Origin: Spirosoma aerolatum | GTDB lineage: Bacteria; Bacteroidota; Bacteroidia; Cytophagales; Spirosomataceae | Reading direction: 5' to 3' | DNA: 64,000 nucleotides | NCBI RefSeq assembly: GCF_002056795.1 | Contig: NZ_CP020104.1 | Coordinates: forward strand, 248,001-312,000 | In this document: piece after piece, positions 54,198 to 64,000 of the stretch | Numbering within the stretch: the first letter of the stretch is position 1 | How the letters are laid out: every line of letters begins with the position of its first letter | Notes under the pieces: generated by a model | Database searches by the model: none | The model's input: the letters and a program-made list of their open reading frames with translations, nothing else | Told to the model about the DNA's origin: nothing | Program-made: the position numbers and the translations under genes

Positions 54198-57100
54198 ATG
54201 GAAAATACATCTAAACGGTATTGGAAAGGGCTCGAGGAGTTACGCAACGACGCTACATTTGTTAAGAATGCCAACAGCGAATTTGCTAACCCCGACCTGA
54301 GCGAATCGTCGAATGACCTGGAAGAAGGTTTGCTCGGTGGCTCAAACACCCAACGCCGTGACTTTCTGAAAGTAATGGGATTTGGTATGGCTGCTGTGTC
54401 GCTGGCCGCCTGTGAAACGCCGGTTCATAAAGCCATCCCGTATATCAACAAACCGGAATTTACCTTCCCTTCAATTTCTGACTATTACGCATCCACCTTC
54501 GTAGAGGGTGGCGATTATGTTTCTGTTCTAGTAGAAACACGTGAAGGTCGGCCTATCAAAATAGAAGGTAATCCATCATCAACTATATCGAAAGGGAGGA
54601 CAACTGCACGGGCTCAGGCTTCGGTGCTTTCGCTCTACGATATTGATAAACTAAAAGGTCCCAAACGTGGCGACGCTGATATCGACTGGGATACAGCCGA
54701 CCGCGAAATCCTTAGTCAACTGAGTTCAGTAGCTGCGAAAGGTGGTGCTATTCGGATTGTTTCGTCTACGATTCTTAGCCCGGCTACCAAAGCCGTTATC
54801 GCTGATTTCGTAGCGAAATACCCAACCGCTCGTCATATCATGTACGATGCAAACTCAGTATTCGGAATCAAACAGGCTAATCAGGCTTCGTTTGGTAAGG
54901 CCGTTATTCCATCGTATGATTTCAGTAAGGCGCAAACCATCGTTAGCGTCGGTGCGGATTTCTTAGGAACATGGATTGCGCCTATCGAATACATGGGGGC
55001 TTATGCAAAAGGTCGTCAGGTTGGTGCTATGGCAGGTGGAAAGAAAACCATGTCGCGCCATTATCAATTTGAGACCGGCCTTTCGATGACGGGGGCTAAT
55101 GCGGACTATCGTACAGCTATTAAGCCATCGCAGGAAGGGTTAGTTGTTGCAGCACTTTATAATAAGGTTGCGGCCAAAGTAGGCGGGGGGGCATTGAGCA
55201 CACCATCAGTTGATGTCGCTCATCTGGACAAAGCCGCTACGGATCTGGCCAATTCACGTGGTAAAGCATTGGTTGTTTCAGGTTCGAACGATCCGAACGT
55301 TCAGACCATTGTCAATGCGCTGAATAATCTGTTGGGCAGCTATGGCACAACGATTGACATCAATACGCCGGTAAATTATCGCCAGGGTGACGATCAGCAG
55401 ATGAATGCATTCATCGATGAAATCAAAGGTGGACGGGTTGGTGCAGCGTTCTTCATTGCTGCTAACCCTGTTTACGATCATCCTCGTGGTGCTGAATTGG
55501 CTGAAGCGTTACCCAAAGTTCAACTGTCTGTATCATTTGCTGACCGGGCCGACGAAACTGCATCATTAGCCAAATACATTACCCCTGCTCCACACTATCT
55601 GGAATGCTGGGGCGATGCTGAGCCAAAACAAGGCTACTTTAGCCTGATGCAGCCAGCGATCACACTAATCTTCAAAACTCGTCAGTATCAGTCAAGCCTA
55701 TTGAAATGGGCGGGCAAATCAGCCGATTATCAGGCTTACCTGAAAAATTACTGGCGTGCTAATCACTATTCTCAGGCATCGGGCTTTAGTTCGTTCGACG
55801 CATTCTGGGTAAAATGTCTGAACGACGGTGTGTTGGAGCCAAATGCTGGAGCCGCTTCAGCAGGTGGTGCCTCCTTCACGGGAAACATAGCCCAAGCTGC
55901 AGCTGCCATTGCACAACGGTATAAGCCAACTACAGGTATGGAGCTGTCTCTCTACGAGAAAGTTGGTGTAGGTTCCGGCGCTATGGCTAACAACCCTTGG
56001 CTACAGGAGTTACCAGATCCCGTTTCGAAAGCTTGTTGGGATAACTACGCATGCCTTTCACAGAAAACGGCGAAAGAAATAGGCGTTGCTCAAAATGACA
56101 TGGTAACCGTAACGGTTAACGGTAAGTCGGTCGAATTGCCTGTACTGGTGCAACCCGGACAAGCCGACAATACAGTGTCGATTGCGATTGGGTATGGTCG
56201 TGAGAAAGCTGGTAAATCAGCCAATGGCGTTGGTAAAAATGCTTTCCCATTGGTTAGCCTGACTGGCGGTTATGCTACCTATGCGTCTTTCAGCGCGAAA
56301 GTAGAAAAAGCCAGCGGTTCGCATGAAATTGCCCAAACGCAGACGCACGAGACTGTGATGGGTCGTAAGGCTGTTTTGCAGGAGACTGTTTTAGCGGCTT
56401 ACCAAAAAAATCCGAAAGCTGGCCGGTACGAGCCCAAAGTACAAACCTCCGAAGGTCCGGTTAATCCAACCGACATTACTCTTTGGAATGGATATGGTAA
56501 GCCGAACCATTCATGGGGTATGGTTATTGACCTGAACTCCTGTATTGGTTGCGGCACTTGCGTAGTTGCTTGCAATGCTGAAAATAATATTCAGGTAGTT
56601 GGCCGGAAAGAAGTACTCCGTCGTCGTGAAATGCACTGGATGCGGATCGACCGATACTACAGTAGCGATGCTGATGTTGAAGACTACACTGCTTTGGAAG
56701 TGGCTTCGGCTAACCCGGAAGTAACCTTTCAGCCAATGCTTTGCCAGCACTGTAGCAATGCTCCCTGTGAAACGGTATGTCCAGTATTGGCAACGACGCA
56801 CAGTACGGAAGGTCTGAACCAGATGACGTACAACCGTTGTATCGGTACTCGTTACTGTGCGAACAACTGTCCTTACAAAGTGCGACGGTTCAACTGGTTC
56901 AAGTACTTCGATAACGATAATTTCGATTATCATTTTAACAATGATCTGGGCAAAATGGTCATTAACCCAGACGTAACGGTTCGTTCGCGGGGGGTTATCG
57001 AGAAGTGTTCATTCTGCGTACAACGGATTCAGGAAGGTAAACTGACTGCTAAAAAAGAGCGTCGTCGGTTAGCGCCGGATGAAATTCAGACCGCTTGTGC

Positions 57101-57314
57101 ACAGTCTTGCCCAACCAACGCTATTATCTTCGGTGATTTGAATAACCCAGAAAGTACCGTTTCGAAAGTGGTTATGGCCGAGCAGGAAGGACGAGCTTTC
57201 CACGTATTGGAAGAAATTAACGTGCGGCCGCAAATTTCGTACTTGACGAAAATTCGGAATAAGGACGAAGAGGCAAAAGATAACAAAAACGCGAAGCAGG
57301 AAACGCCTGCATAA
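54198..57314 (+). CDS. actB: ACIII subunit ActB, Fe-S/molybdopterin-oxidoreductase-like
   Basis: 1038 residues. Tat-type signal RRDFLKVMGFGMAAVSLAAC with a lipobox Cys at its end (about residue 73). A large molybdopterin-oxidoreductase-like part (about 80-740) carries no visible Mo-ligand motif. A ferredoxin-like C-terminal part has Cys groups CIGCGTCVVAC, CQHCSNAPCETVCP, CIGTRYCANNCP, CSFC and CAQSCP, fitting three 4Fe-4S and one 3Fe-4S clusters. In ACIII it moves electrons from the quinol site in ActC to ActA. Preceded by a 57-bp gap after actA. Confidence 0.93.
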   Translation: MENTSKRYWKGLEELRNDATFVKNANSEFANPDLSESSNDLEEGLLGGSNTQRRDFLKVMGFGMAAVSLAACETPVHKAIPYINKPEFTFPSISDYYASTFVEGGDYVSVLVETREGRPIKIEGNPSSTISKGRTTARAQASVLSLYDIDKLKGPKRGDADIDWDTADREILSQLSSVAAKGGAIRIVSSTILSPATKAVIADFVAKYPTARHIMYDANSVFGIKQANQASFGKAVIPSYDFSKAQTIVSVGADFLGTWIAPIEYMGAYAKGRQVGAMAGGKKTMSRHYQFETGLSMTGANADYRTAIKPSQEGLVVAALYNKVAAKVGGGALSTPSVDVAHLDKAATDLANSRGKALVVSGSNDPNVQTIVNALNNLLGSYGTTIDINTPVNYRQGDDQQMNAFIDEIKGGRVGAAFFIAANPVYDHPRGAELAEALPKVQLSVSFADRADETASLAKYITPAPHYLECWGDAEPKQGYFSLMQPAITLIFKTRQYQSSLLKWAGKSADYQAYLKNYWRANHYSQASGFSSFDAFWVKCLNDGVLEPNAGAASAGGASFTGNIAQAAAAIAQRYKPTTGMELSLYEKVGVGSGAMANNPWLQELPDPVSKACWDNYACLSQKTAKEIGVAQNDMVTVTVNGKSVELPVLVQPGQADNTVSIAIGYGREKAGKSANGVGKNAFPLVSLTGGYATYASFSAKVEKASGSHEIAQTQTHETVMGRKAVLQETVLAAYQKNPKAGRYEPKVQTSEGPVNPTDITLWNGYGKPNHSWGMVIDLNSCIGCGTCVVACNAENNIQVVGRKEVLRRREMHWMRIDRYYSSDADVEDYTALEVASANPEVTFQPMLCQHCSNAPCETVCPVLATTHSTEGLNQMTYNRCIGTRYCANNCPYKVRRFNWFKYFDNDNFDYHFNNDLGKMVINPDVTVRSRGVIEKCSFCVQRIQEGKLTAKKERRRLAPDEIQTACAQSCPTNAIIFGDLNNPESTVSKVVMAEQEGRAFHVLEEINVRPQISYLTKIRNKDEEAKDNKNAKQETPA

Positions 57315-57396
57315 ACTCAATTACGACTTACGATGGATAAGTTCAACGTCTGATATCGTAATTCGTACATCGTAAATCGTAAATACAGTAAGTATT

Positions 57397-58827
57397 ATGT
57401 CGCATGTTACATCAGCTGTAAGAACCCCTCTCGTTACCGGTGGCAAAACCTACGCCGACGTAACGGAGGATATTAGTAAGCAGGTTGAGGGCAATCCGAC
57501 CCGTGAATGGACCATTGCCTTCACGATTGCGGTGATTGTTCTCACTTACGGAACAGCCTGTCTGTTCTGGACGTGGTGGGAAGGTCTGGGCGTTTGGGGG
57601 CTGAACAAAACCGTCGGCTGGGCCTGGGATATTACCAACTTCGTATGGTGGGTAGGTATCGGTCACGCAGGTACGCTGATCTCGGCTATTTTGTTACTGT
57701 TCCGTCAGAAGTGGCGGACGGCGGTAAACCGGGCGGCTGAAGCCATGACGATCTTCGCCGTTATTTGTGCGGCCAGCTTTATCATGATGCACGCTGGTCG
57801 GCCCTGGGTAGCTTACTGGTGTTTGCCACTGCCTAACACACTGGGTTCTCTCTGGGTTAACTTCAAATCACCGCTAGTTTGGGACGTATTTGCTATCAGT
57901 ACCTACTTTACTGTATCGCTGGTATTCTGGTATATGGGTCTTATTCCTGATCTGGCTACCATTCGCGACCGCGCAAAAAGCAAAGTATCGCGCTATATCT
58001 ACGGTGCTTTCGCGATGGGCTGGAATGGTTCAGCAAAAACCTGGGCTCGTTATGAATACATGAGCTTGATTCTGGCTGGTCTGTCTACACCCCTTGTACT
58101 GTCTGTACACACAATTGTAAGTATGGACTTTGCTACCTCGGTAATTCCAGGCTGGCACACAACTATCTTCCCGCCATACTTCGTTGCTGGTGCTATCTTC
58201 TCAGGCTTTGCCATGGTACAGAACCTGGTGCTTATCATCCGGGTTGTATTTAAACTGGAAGATTACATTACAGTTGAGCACATCGAATCAATGAATAAGG
58301 TCATTACCCTGACCGGTTCAATTGTAGGGGTAGCCTATCTGACAGAGTTCTTCATCGCCTGGTATTCGGGTGTTGAATTTGAAGCATATGCATTTATCAA
58401 CCGGGCAACGGGGCCTTATTGGTGGGCTTATTGGGCCATGATGACATGTAACGTAATTACTCCCCAACTGTTCTGGTCGCGGGCTATTCGTCGGAGCATT
58501 GTCTGGACCTTTGTTCTGTCGGTTGTCGTAAACATTGGTATGTGGTTTGAGCGATTTGTAATTATCGTTACCTCGTTGCACCGCGATTACCTGCCATCAA
58601 GCTGGGCCATGTTCCACCCAACCTTGTTTGACATTAGTGATTACATTTTCTCGTTTGGTCTTTTCTTTACCTTATTCCTACTGTTCTCGAAATTCCTGCC
58701 AGTAGTAAACATGGCCGAAGTTAAAACCATTATCAAATCGTCGTCTGAGAAATTGCCGGTTTCGGTATCGGGCGTTGCGAAAGGTGAGCGCGTTGCAAAT
58801 CCAACATTTAACAAAAACGTAGAGTAA
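57397..58827 (+). CDS. actC: ACIII subunit ActC, NrfD/PsrC-like quinol-binding
   Basis: 476 residues with ten transmembrane helices and short loops, the NrfD/PsrC fold that binds quinol in ACIII. Seen: a cytoplasmic N-terminus of about 40 residues, [32 protein letters not shown], then [18 protein letters not shown] and [14 protein letters not shown]. The gap to actB is short and carries a palindrome-like AT-rich repeat. Confidence 0.94.
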   Translation: MSHVTSAVRTPLVTGGKTYADVTEDISKQVEGNPTREWTIAFTIAVIVLTYGTACLFWTWWEGLGVWGLNKTVGWAWDITNFVWWVGIGHAGTLISAILLLFRQKWRTAVNRAAEAMTIFAVICAASFIMMHAGRPWVAYWCLPLPNTLGSLWVNFKSPLVWDVFAISTYFTVSLVFWYMGLIPDLATIRDRAKSKVSRYIYGAFAMGWNGSAKTWARYEYMSLILAGLSTPLVLSVHTIVSMDFATSVIPGWHTTIFPPYFVAGAIFSGFAMVQNLVLIIRVVFKLEDYITVEHIESMNKVITLTGSIVGVAYLTEFFIAWYSGVEFEAYAFINRATGPYWWAYWAMMTCNVITPQLFWSRAIRRSIVWTFVLSVVVNIGMWFERFVIIVTSLHRDYLPSSWAMFHPTLFDISDYIFSFGLFFTLFLLFSKFLPVVNMAEVKTIIKSSSEKLPVSVSGVAKGERVANPTFNKNVE

Positions 58828-58838
58828 TAACCTATTCG

Positions 58839-58878
58839 GTTTGCGGTTTCCGGTATTATGTTGCCGAAAACCGCAAAC
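58839..58878. repeat. Inverted repeat between actC and actD
   Basis: GTTTGCGGTTTCCGG and CCGAAAACCGCAAAC pair at 14 of 15 positions around a 10-nt loop, in the short gap inside the operon. It is one of several intergenic repeats here built on heptamer-like units (GGTTTRC). It may tune mRNA stability or partial termination within the operon. Confidence 0.6.
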
Positions 58879-58895
58879 TGTAAACCGGATAAAGT

Positions 58896-59429
58896 ATGTC
58901 AGACGCACACGATAACGGTAAATTCCTAGTCGGCATCTTCGACGATGATGATGTGGTTTTACAGGCCGTTAAAGAAGTTAAAAAAGCAGGTGTTCGGATT
59001 CATGAAGTCTATTCACCTTTCCCAATTCACGGATTAGACGTTGCGTTGGGTCACCCACGTACGCGCCTGGGTATTGCCGCCTTTTTGTTTGGTATGACCG
59101 GTACCCTCTGTGCGCTAGCCCTGACGTTTTATACTGAAGGTTTCGATTGGCCAATGATTGTCGGTGGGAAAGATTCGTACTCACCAATTATTTATGTACC
59201 AATCTTTTTTGAGTTAACAGTACTTATTTGTGCCTTGGGCATGGTAGGCACCTTCCTGATATCAAATGGAATGGGCCCAACGGTAAAGCCTCTTATGTTT
59301 GACCTTCGGACGACCGATAATAAATTTGCGATGGCAATCGACCTGAACCAAAATAATATCGGTGAAAGTGATATTGAGCAGATTCTGAAAAAATCAGGCG
59401 CTGCTGAAGTAAATGTTAAGCAGTTCTAA
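58896..59429 (+). CDS. actD: ACIII subunit ActD (DUF3341)
   Basis: 177 residues. DUF3341 pattern: KFLVGIFDDDDVVLQAVKEVKKAGVRIHEVYSPFPIHGLDVALG in the N-terminal part, then two membrane helices (about 60-80 and 100-125) and a soluble tail with VNVKQF at the end. Membrane subunit of ACIII; no cofactor. Adjacent actE begins eight bases after its stop, so the genes are likely cotranscribed. Confidence 0.92.
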   Translation: MSDAHDNGKFLVGIFDDDDVVLQAVKEVKKAGVRIHEVYSPFPIHGLDVALGHPRTRLGIAAFLFGMTGTLCALALTFYTEGFDWPMIVGGKDSYSPIIYVPIFFELTVLICALGMVGTFLISNGMGPTVKPLMFDLRTTDNKFAMAIDLNQNNIGESDIEQILKKSGAAEVNVKQF

Positions 59430-59437
59430 TATTCAGA

Positions 59438-60049
59438 ATGGGAATGATTACTAAACATACAAGTGTAACCGCGCTGGCTATTATTGGACTGATCATTACA
59501 GGGACGTCCTGTAAAAGAGGCCACGATAATACAGGCGTTGAATATGCACCTCAAATGTATGAAGCGGTAGGTTATGAACCTTACCGTCAGATTCGGCCAA
59601 ATACCATTAACCCTCAGGGACTGAACATGCGTCTGCCTGCTCGAGGAACAGTGGCTCGACCAAACTATCATACAAAATTTGGAGAAGGTGCTGAGGCCAA
59701 AACTGATTTAATGATTTATAATATTCCGGCTGACAGCATTGAGATTGCAGAGCGGGTACTGACCAACCCGATTCCGGAAACCGAACAGTCATTGGCCGAA
59801 GGCAAAACGTTATATACTCGTTACTGCAGCCACTGCCATGGTGAAACAGGAAAAGGTGATGGACTGGTCGGTAAAGAATATAAAGGGGTGCCAAACTATT
59901 CTTCAGATGCATTGAAGACACTGAATGATGGACACATCTTTCACGTAATTACAAACGGGAAAGGCCGTATGTGGCCGCATGGGTCGCAGATTACACCTGA
60001 AGATCGGTGGAAAATTGTACAATATGTACACAAATTACAACAAGGATAA
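59438..60049 (+). CDS. actE: ACIII subunit ActE, monoheme cytochrome c lipoprotein
   Basis: 203 residues. Lipoprotein signal with LIITGTSC (Cys near residue 25), then a single CxxCH heme motif (YCSHCHGETGKGDG) near residue 130 and a downstream Met region (GRMWPHG) that could supply the axial ligand. In ACIII ActE is a peripheral cytochrome subunit. Located between actD and actF as in other Bacteroidetes. Confidence 0.93.
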   Translation: MGMITKHTSVTALAIIGLIITGTSCKRGHDNTGVEYAPQMYEAVGYEPYRQIRPNTINPQGLNMRLPARGTVARPNYHTKFGEGAEAKTDLMIYNIPADSIEIAERVLTNPIPETEQSLAEGKTLYTRYCSHCHGETGKGDGLVGKEYKGVPNYSSDALKTLNDGHIFHVITNGKGRMWPHGSQITPEDRWKIVQYVHKLQQG

Positions 60050-60095
60050 TTTTGAGCTCATAGGATAGGAGTTAACAATACACCTTTTCTAATGA

Positions 60096-60119
60096 CTGAA
60101 AACTGAAAACTGAAAACTG
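60096..60119. repeat. Tandem heptamer in the actE-actF gap
   Basis: Three full CTGAAAA units and a CTG start of a fourth, uninterrupted. It lies six bases before the actF start codon. Confidence 0.75.
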
Positions 60120-60125
60120 TTAAGA

Positions 60126-61436
60126 ATGGCATCGGCTCACGCAATACCGTCCTTAGACGAAGAATTTGAATTTACCGCAGAGTCCAAGCGTCGAATAATG
60201 ATTGGCCTTGGTGTAGGAGTAGTGCTGGTTGCGATCGGCGCATATCTTCTGGCATCAGGGGCTGGTTCGCACGAAACCCACGTGGCAGCTCATACCGCCG
60301 GTGGGCATGAGGCTCATGAAGGAGCTCATCATGCCTACAAATGGACTAATCGCTTATGGGCTAATGTTTGGCTGAACGCTATTTATTTTACAGGCGCTTC
60401 AGTCATTGGCATGTTTTTTATGTCTTATAACTACCTGGCACAAGCAGGTTGGTCGGTTGCGTTCAAGCGTATTCCTGAAGCTATGCCAGCCTATTTGCCA
60501 TTTATGGGGATAGCCGTATTAGCTGTATTTTTCATTGCTGGTCACGATCTGTTTCACTGGACTCACCCAGGTCTATTTGATAAGTCGAGCCCGGAATTTG
60601 ATCCGATTATCAATGGAAAAAAAGGATTCCTTAATACCCCTTTCTATTTGACTCGGGTTATCCTGTATTTTGTCTTATGGTACGGCTTATGGCGAATGCT
60701 GCGTAATTTCTCACTTCAGGAAGACTTGTATGGTGGTACTGATTACTACGAAAAGAGTATCAAGTTTGGAACAGCTTTCCTGCTTGTCTTTGGAGTAACA
60801 TCATCGACATCAGCCTGGGATTTTGTCATGTCGATCGATACGCACTGGTTCAGTACCATGTTCGGTTGGTATACACTGGCAAGCTGGCACGTAACTGGAT
60901 TGGCTATTATTACACTGACAGTTGTAACGTTACGTGAGCGAGGATACATGCAATGGATTAATGAAAGCCATCTGCACGATTTAGGCAAATTTATGTTTGC
61001 TTTTACAATCTTCTGGGCATACGTATGGTTCGCACAGTTTATGCTGATCTACTATGCTAACCTGCCTGAGGAAACCATCTATTATCGTGAACGTTTTAGC
61101 GGATATGGTGGAATCTATAAAGTCCCATTTATCGTTAATATCTTCTTGTGCTTCGTTTTCCCCTTCCTGATCCTGATGACTAGGGATGCCAAACGGACGA
61201 ATATTATTCTGAAATTGGCAGCCTGGTGTATTATTGTAGGCCACTACTTCGACTTCTATAATAATATTATGCCGGGAACCGTAGGAGAACATGGTGGATT
61301 CGGACCTATGGAGTTTGGGATGATCTTGATTTTTGCCTCTGGTTTTGTTTGGTCGCTTTATTCTCAACTAGCAAAGGCAAACCTGATTCCAAAGAATCAC
61401 CCTATGCTAGAAGAAACGCTGCATCACGATATTTAA
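60126..61436 (+). CDS. actF: ACIII subunit ActF, NrfD-like membrane protein
   Basis: 436 residues with about ten transmembrane helices, paralogous in layout to ActC. N-terminal 30 residues soluble and acidic; a His-rich stretch (about 48-70: HETHVAAHTAGGHEAHEGAHH) lies between helix 1 and 2. In known ACIII structures ActF is a second NrfD-like subunit, possibly with proton-pathway residues. It ends 19 bp before coxB. Confidence 0.92.
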   Translation: MASAHAIPSLDEEFEFTAESKRRIMIGLGVGVVLVAIGAYLLASGAGSHETHVAAHTAGGHEAHEGAHHAYKWTNRLWANVWLNAIYFTGASVIGMFFMSYNYLAQAGWSVAFKRIPEAMPAYLPFMGIAVLAVFFIAGHDLFHWTHPGLFDKSSPEFDPIINGKKGFLNTPFYLTRVILYFVLWYGLWRMLRNFSLQEDLYGGTDYYEKSIKFGTAFLLVFGVTSSTSAWDFVMSIDTHWFSTMFGWYTLASWHVTGLAIITLTVVTLRERGYMQWINESHLHDLGKFMFAFTIFWAYVWFAQFMLIYYANLPEETIYYRERFSGYGGIYKVPFIVNIFLCFVFPFLILMTRDAKRTNIILKLAAWCIIVGHYFDFYNNIMPGTVGEHGGFGPMEFGMILIFASGFVWSLYSQLAKANLIPKNHPMLEETLHHDI

Positions 61437-61455
61437 TTAATAACTGTACAGAACA

Positions 61456-62574
61456 ATGGTTTATATAATCGCTATATTATCGGTAATCTTTCTGGGACTG
61501 GCAGTGATGGTCATTTCTCGGATGGCTGCCGTAGTACAGACTGCCAGAGGTCCCGTCGATGAAGATCGGATTGGCATGAGTAATCGCTTAAATGCAGCAT
61601 TGATGGTTGTTTTCTTTGTTGTAGGTCTGATTGCGGCAATCTGGTCATTTCTTCATGCCCGGCAATTTTTCCTGCCCGAAGCTGCTAGTCCTCATGGTCG
61701 CCATACAGATTTTCTTTTCTGGCTGTCGATGAGCATTATTACTGTTGCGTTTATCGTAACAAACGCCTTATTATTTTTCTTTGCCTGGCGTTATCAGTAT
61801 CGACCAGGACACAAAGCTTCTTACTATCCAGAAAACCATAAACTGGAATTGATCTGGACGGTAATTCCGGCTGTTGTTATGGCGCTGCTTGTATTTACAG
61901 GATGGCGGGCATGGCGCGATATTATGGCCGAAGCTCCTGAAAATGCACAAGTCTTTGAATTGGTAGGTAAGCAGTTCAACTGGATTGCTCGCTATCCTGG
62001 CGTTGACAATAATAAACTGGGTGCGTTTAACTACAAACTGATTGATAGCAACAACGAAACAGGTATCGATTATACAGACGAATCATCGTTCGATGATTTC
62101 GTTTCGACTTCGGAACTGCACATTCCAGTTAATAAGCCTATTCTTCTGAAAATCCGCGCTCGTGACGTTTTGCATAGTGTATTCATTCCTCACCTGCGGG
62201 TAAAAATGGATGCTGTGCCTGGTATGCCAACCCGTTTCCAGTTCACCGCCGACAAAACGACGGATGAAATGAAGAATATAACGGGTAATCCGAACTTTAC
62301 GTATGAAATTGCTTGTACGGAAGTTTGTGGTCAGGGACACTTCTCTATGCGAATTCGTTTAGTTGTTGAGGATGAAGCTTCTTGGCAGGCATGGTGCAAA
62401 GAACAAAAGCCTTTGCTGACTTCATCACCCGAACTGGCATCACGTATACCAGCTAACCTGAAAGCAAAAGCGGCTAAATATCTGTCAGCCCCAGAAACGG
62501 CTGCTCCTGCAGATACAACCACGGCATCAATTGTTAAAACTGGAGAGACTGTAGCCAGCGCTGCAGTCCGTTAA
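61456..62574 (+). CDS. coxB: Cytochrome c oxidase subunit II
   Basis: 372 residues. Three hydrophobic segments: 1-20, about 48-72 and about 88-112. The periplasmic CuA domain carries the complete motif CTEVCGQGHFSM near residue 283 with both Cys, the His and the Met ligand, plus HSVFIPHLRVKMDAVPG. C-terminal extension (about 320-372) is Ala/Thr-rich with no heme motif, so it is not the heme-c-fused form. It is probably cotranscribed with coxA. Confidence 0.95.
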   Translation: MVYIIAILSVIFLGLAVMVISRMAAVVQTARGPVDEDRIGMSNRLNAALMVVFFVVGLIAAIWSFLHARQFFLPEAASPHGRHTDFLFWLSMSIITVAFIVTNALLFFFAWRYQYRPGHKASYYPENHKLELIWTVIPAVVMALLVFTGWRAWRDIMAEAPENAQVFELVGKQFNWIARYPGVDNNKLGAFNYKLIDSNNETGIDYTDESSFDDFVSTSELHIPVNKPILLKIRARDVLHSVFIPHLRVKMDAVPGMPTRFQFTADKTTDEMKNITGNPNFTYEIACTEVCGQGHFSMRIRLVVEDEASWQAWCKEQKPLLTSSPELASRIPANLKAKAAKYLSAPETAAPADTTTASIVKTGETVASAAVR

Positions 62575-62602
62575 TTTCTAAACTTACAAGAAACCAAATA
62601 CT

Positions 62603-64000
<1,398 letters not shown>

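Overview
The window looks like a chromosomal segment of a Bacteroidetes bacterium of the order Cytophagales, most like Spirosoma and its relatives. This is inferred from gene content, not from a database search. Supporting signs are a SusC/SusD pair, the DUF4295 protein next to rpmG and ftsY, bacillithiol synthesis (bshC), an alternative complex III operon followed by a caa3/aa3-type oxidase, and several start-proximal promoters with the Bacteroidetes -7 element TAnnTTTG. Ribosome binding sites of Shine-Dalgarno type are mostly absent, as expected for the phylum.

Left part (1-11.9 kb): a DUF2805 protein, an outer-membrane barrel and a DUF808 membrane protein come first. Next is a leftward cluster of five secreted esterases: three tandem CE1/FrmB-like paralogues and two type-B carboxylesterases. 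A Nudix-fold regulator of the NrtR type is transcribed away from it. Then come a decayed VOC/glyoxalase gene, a small secreted protein and a membrane-anchored AraC-type regulator.

The most unusual part is 12.0-16.8 kb. It holds a compact four-gene type I-B Cascade operon (cas8b-cas7-cas5-cas6). No cas3, cas1, cas2 or cas4, no recognisable CRISPR array and no transposition genes are found anywhere in the window. A pair of weak repeat-like units 66 bp apart lies in the gap behind cas6 and may be the remains of an array. This orphan interference complex is the best candidate here for an undescribed or repurposed system.

Middle part (17-49 kb): SusC/SusD plus a lipoprotein, an ABC-2 transporter, and housekeeping genes (asd, 5-formyl-THF cyclo-ligase, bshC, rimO). 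A markedly AT-rich serine hydrolase follows, then a translationally coupled ftsY/Phd-like/secreted-protein trio, DUF4295-rpmG, an isolated nuoD, hpt, a TPR protein, an Lrp regulator, a GHL10 hydrolase, ispH, a DoxX-like protein, a GH3 protein and a glycerophosphodiesterase. Two genes are broken: an ECF sigma factor and a penicillin acylase.

Right part (48-64 kb): an OmpH-like chaperone, smpB, an HNH protein, rpsA and tRNA-Cys lead into the respiratory operon actABCDEF-coxB-coxA. It is preceded by a near-ideal promoter. The operon encodes a quinol:cytochrome c/oxidase electron route that ends in a terminal oxidase cut by the window edge. Many intergenic gaps carry long inverted repeats, some of which belong to dispersed families.
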